A stretch of 26,786 bases of DNA from AM-1111 sp046302135 (lineage in GTDB: Bacteria; Bacteroidota; Bacteroidia; B-17B0; Aurantibacillaceae). Made by a program: the position numbers and the translations under genes. Under the pieces are notes generated by a model. That model saw only the letters and a list, made by a program, of their open reading frames with translations. It ran no database searches and was not told where the DNA came from. The DNA lies in assembly GCA_046302135.1 (NCBI GenBank), contig JBKCIQ010000179.1, positions 1 through 26,786 of the forward strand, written 5' to 3'. Position 1 is the first letter of the stretch, and each line of letters opens with the position of its first letter. Below are positions 25,001 through 26,786 of the stretch, one piece after another.

Positions 25001-25534
25001 TTATTGTGCCTTCAGCATTTGAATCTCTGACTGTATTTTCAAGTCTTCACCCACCAATACTCCTCCTGTTTCCAAAGGCGCATTCCAACTCAATCCGAAA
25101 TCTTTACGATTTATTTTTCCTTCTACTGTAAAACCAGCTTTAGTGTTTCCATAAGGGTCTTTTCCGATACCGCCAAAATTCATTTTAAGTGATATAGGTT
25201 TCGTTACATCTTTTACAGTCAAATTTCCATTAAGCGTGAATTCTTCCTCATTTTTCTTTTCTACAGATGTACTTTCAAATTTTATATGAGGAAATTTTTC
25301 AGCATCAAAAAATTCAGGCGAACGTAAATGTCCATCGCGTTGCTCGTTGTTGGTGTCAATTGAATTCACTTCAGCATTGAAATTAATTTTTGCTTTAGTG
25401 AAATCATTGCCTTCTGTTTCTGCACTTGCATTAAACTTATTGAAACTGCCACTTACATTAGCAATCATCATGTGTTTCACTTTGAAATTGATTTCGCTGT
25501 GTATTGGGTCTAAAGACCATTTTGTTGTTTCCAT
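25001..25534 (-). CDS. YceI family protein, cytoplasmic form
   Basis: Lipocalin-like beta-barrel of 177 residues. The family pattern is clear: WSLDPIHSEINFKVKHMMIANVSGSF at the start, VNSIDTNNEQRDGHLRSPEFFDAEKFPHIKF near 57-88, LTVKDVTKPI, and DFGLSWN. YceI proteins bind isoprenoid or other lipid-like molecules in a central tunnel. The protein has no signal peptide (it starts METTKWSLDPIHS), unlike Escherichia coli YceI, which is periplasmic; so it should act in the cytoplasm. It is the last gene of the operon, 23 bases after the pirin gene, with a terminator right behind it. The ligand cannot be deduced. Confidence 0.92.
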   Translation of the reverse strand: METTKWSLDPIHSEINFKVKHMMIANVSGSFNKFNASAETEGNDFTKAKINFNAEVNSIDTNNEQRDGHLRSPEFFDAEKFPHIKFESTSVEKKNEEEFTLNGNLTVKDVTKPISLKMNFGGIGKDPYGNTKAGFTVEGKINRKDFGLSWNAPLETGGVLVGEDLKIQSEIQMLKAQ

Positions 25535-25557
25535 TTTTCTTGTTTTTATATTGGTGA

Positions 25558-26277
25558 TTAAAATATCATGGGTACATCCATAATCAGGATTTCTGTATTA
25601 TCGCTGTTGGTTTTAATTTTCACTTCTTCAACTGACCATATTCCGAATCCGTCTCTTTTTTCTAACTGCTCTCCGTTTATCTCGGCACTACCTTCAATAA
25701 GAAAAAAATAGGCCCCGTTATTTTTTCCTTTTATCAAATACGAAGCATTAAAATCTTTTTCAAAATTTCCCAAATAAAACCAGCCATCCTGATGTATCCA
25801 CGCCCTCGATTCCCCACCTTTTGGAGACACCACCTCTTGGAATTTATTTCTTTGCTCTTCTCTGTTGTAAGTAATTTGATCGTATCTGGGTTCAACATTT
25901 TTCTTATTCGGAAAAACCCAAATTTGAAGTAGTTCCACTTCCCTGTCTTTATTGGCATTGTACTCGCTGTGCGTTATACCGGAACCCGCACTCATTACCT
26001 GTATTTCTCCCTGATGAATTACTTCACTGTTACCCATACTGTCTCTATGCGCCAAATCACCTTTAAGTGGAATCGTAATGATTTCCATGTTGTCATGAGG
26101 GTGCGTTCCAAAGCCCATTCCTCCGGCAATTACATCATCATTTAGGACACGCAGAGCGCCAAAATGCATTCTGGAAGGATTGTAATAATTGGCAAAACTG
26201 AATGTATGATGTGTCTTTAGCCACCCATGATTCGCATGACCTCTTGTGTTTGATTTATGTATTACGAAGTTGTTCAT
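25558..26277 (-). CDS. Pirin family protein (bicupin, YhhW-like)
   Basis: Cytoplasmic bicupin of 239 residues. The N-terminal cupin carries the metal ligands His59, His61, His103 and Glu105 in GTHPHDNMEIITI and GSGITHSEYN, all present. The second cupin (about 150-239) is diverged and has no metal site. Some pirins, such as E. coli YhhW, have quercetin dioxygenase activity in vitro; the natural substrate is often unknown, and it is here as well. The start is an ATG at 26277 that directly follows the TAA of the MarR gene, so the two are cotranscribed. MarR plus pirin plus YceI suggests a response to a small aromatic or oxidising compound; this is inference. Confidence 0.93.
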   Translation of the reverse strand: MNNFVIHKSNTRGHANHGWLKTHHTFSFANYYNPSRMHFGALRVLNDDVIAGGMGFGTHPHDNMEIITIPLKGDLAHRDSMGNSEVIHQGEIQVMSAGSGITHSEYNANKDREVELLQIWVFPNKKNVEPRYDQITYNREEQRNKFQEVVSPKGGESRAWIHQDGWFYLGNFEKDFNASYLIKGKNNGAYFFLIEGSAEINGEQLEKRDGFGIWSVEEVKIKTNSDNTEILIMDVPMIF

Positions 26278-26730
26278 TTAAATTCTGAATTTATCCAGCA
26301 GATCACTCAACAATTCTGCTTCTTTTTCACTAATTGTTTTTTTTAGTTGAGTAATTTGTTTTTTTAACGGGTCACTGATTTCTTTAATCAGTTGAATGCC
26401 TTTTTGAGTAATGATGATGTCCATTTTTCTCCTATTGGTTTTGCATAAACTTCTTTTGGCCAAGCCGAGCTTTACAAGTTTGTCCACTAGTCTGGTTACA
26501 TCGTTACCCTTGTCGAGCATAACCTCTTTAATTTCCCCGGCTGAAACCGCTTCCGGAAACCGACCATTCATTATTCTTAAAACATTGTAGTGTTGAGGTA
26601 ATAACCCATAACCCTTAAACATTTCATTTTGTCTGTCACGTAAAAAATTTGCTGTGTAGATAATATTAATCAGCGCCTTCTGATAGCTGTTCTCAAATTT
26701 ACTTTGTTTTATTGCCTCTTCAATTTTCAC
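26278..26730 (-). CDS. MarR family transcriptional regulator
   Basis: Winged-helix repressor of 150 residues, probably controlling its own operon. The N-terminal helix is followed by LLPQHYNVLRIMNGRFPEAVSAGEIKEVM, the recognition region DKGNDVTRLVDKLVKLGLAKR at about 73-93, the wing (NRRKMDIIITQKG) and a C-terminal dimerisation helix. The start is GTG at 26730: TGA lies two codons upstream and no ATG is near. It is the first gene of a tight operon (stop next to the pirin ATG). A direct repeat overlaps the promoter, as expected for autoregulation. The cysteine near residue 96 (SLCKTNRR) might sense redox state, but this is a guess. Confidence 0.92.
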   Translation of the reverse strand: MKIEEAIKQSKFENSYQKALINIIYTANFLRDRQNEMFKGYGLLPQHYNVLRIMNGRFPEAVSAGEIKEVMLDKGNDVTRLVDKLVKLGLAKRSLCKTNRRKMDIIITQKGIQLIKEISDPLKKQITQLKKTISEKEAELLSDLLDKFRI

Positions 26731-26734
26731 ACCT

Positions 26735-26764
26735 CAAATATAGTTACAACAACATTTGTTACAA
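26735..26764 (-). promoter_or_regulatory. Promoter of the MarR-pirin-YceI operon
   Basis: On the minus strand TTG (26764-26762), a 19-base spacer and TATATTTG (26742-26735) match the Bacteroidota consensus in full. Only four bases lie between the -7 element and the GTG start at 26730, so the transcript may have no leader. Confidence 0.65.
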
Positions 26765-26767
26765 CAA
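26743..26767. promoter_or_regulatory. Direct repeat, likely MarR operator
   Basis: GTTACAACAA occurs at 26743-26752 and again at 26758-26767, a 15-base period. The second copy overlaps a short perfect palindrome TTGT-T-ACAA (26756-26764). The repeats fill the spacer and the -33 element of the operon promoter, so a bound regulator would block RNA polymerase. Autorepression by the MarR protein encoded directly downstream is the natural reading, but binding is inferred. Confidence 0.5.
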
Positions 26768-26786
26768 ATAAAACAAAAATTAACAT

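Overview
The window reads as chromosomal DNA of a member of the Bacteroidota. It is AT-rich. Four secreted proteins end in type IX secretion (T9SS) sorting domains: three type A and one type B. There are PorP/SprF-like and OmpA/PD40 proteins, several start regions lack a Shine-Dalgarno sequence, and several genes follow the Bacteroidota promoter pattern TTG-N19-TAnnTTTG. I cannot place the genus. There is no rRNA, tRNA, CRISPR array, insertion sequence or phage gene, and no gene-free stretch longer than about 210 bases.

Layout. Positions 1-1234 (minus) hold the N-terminal part of an alpha-2-macroglobulin-like envelope protein cut by the window edge. 1364-2368 (minus) is a T9SS cargo with a clear terminator, 2509-4281 (minus) a long-chain acyl-CoA ligase, and 4461-5483 (plus) a choice-of-anchor-L T9SS cargo with a good promoter. 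5550-7072 (minus) is an MlaE/MlaF lipid-transport pair without MlaD. 7166-7288 (plus) is a 40-residue lipoprotein with its own promoter. 7292-8428 and 8464-9810 (minus) are the DNA polymerase III delta' subunit and a PIN-PhoH ATPase. 10017-14459 (plus) is a 1480-residue secreted protein with BNR, PKD, adhesin-like and Ig-like modules.

14644-19173 (minus) is a tight three-gene T9SS type B unit: cargo, then a PorP/SprF outer-membrane protein, then an OmpA-family protein with PD40 and SprB-type repeats. Next come a cysteine-rich lipoprotein (19370-20440, minus) and a SiaB-like kinase-fold protein (20642-21199, minus) whose 5' end looks frameshifted. Divergent from it, 21404-24885 (plus) encodes a propeller sensor histidine kinase interrupted by one in-frame TAA, followed by an overlapping LuxR-family response regulator. 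The window ends with a MarR regulator - pirin - YceI operon (26730-25001, minus) whose promoter is overlain by a direct repeat that looks like its operator.

How the genes work together. The main themes are envelope and surface display (T9SS cargoes, the type B export unit, Mla lipid transport, lipoproteins) and signalling (broken kinase plus regulator, SiaB-like protein, MarR). The observations most worth a second look are the type B export unit, the two neighbouring lesions in the divergent signalling genes, the MarR operator, and two promoters placed so close to the start codon that the mRNAs may be leaderless.
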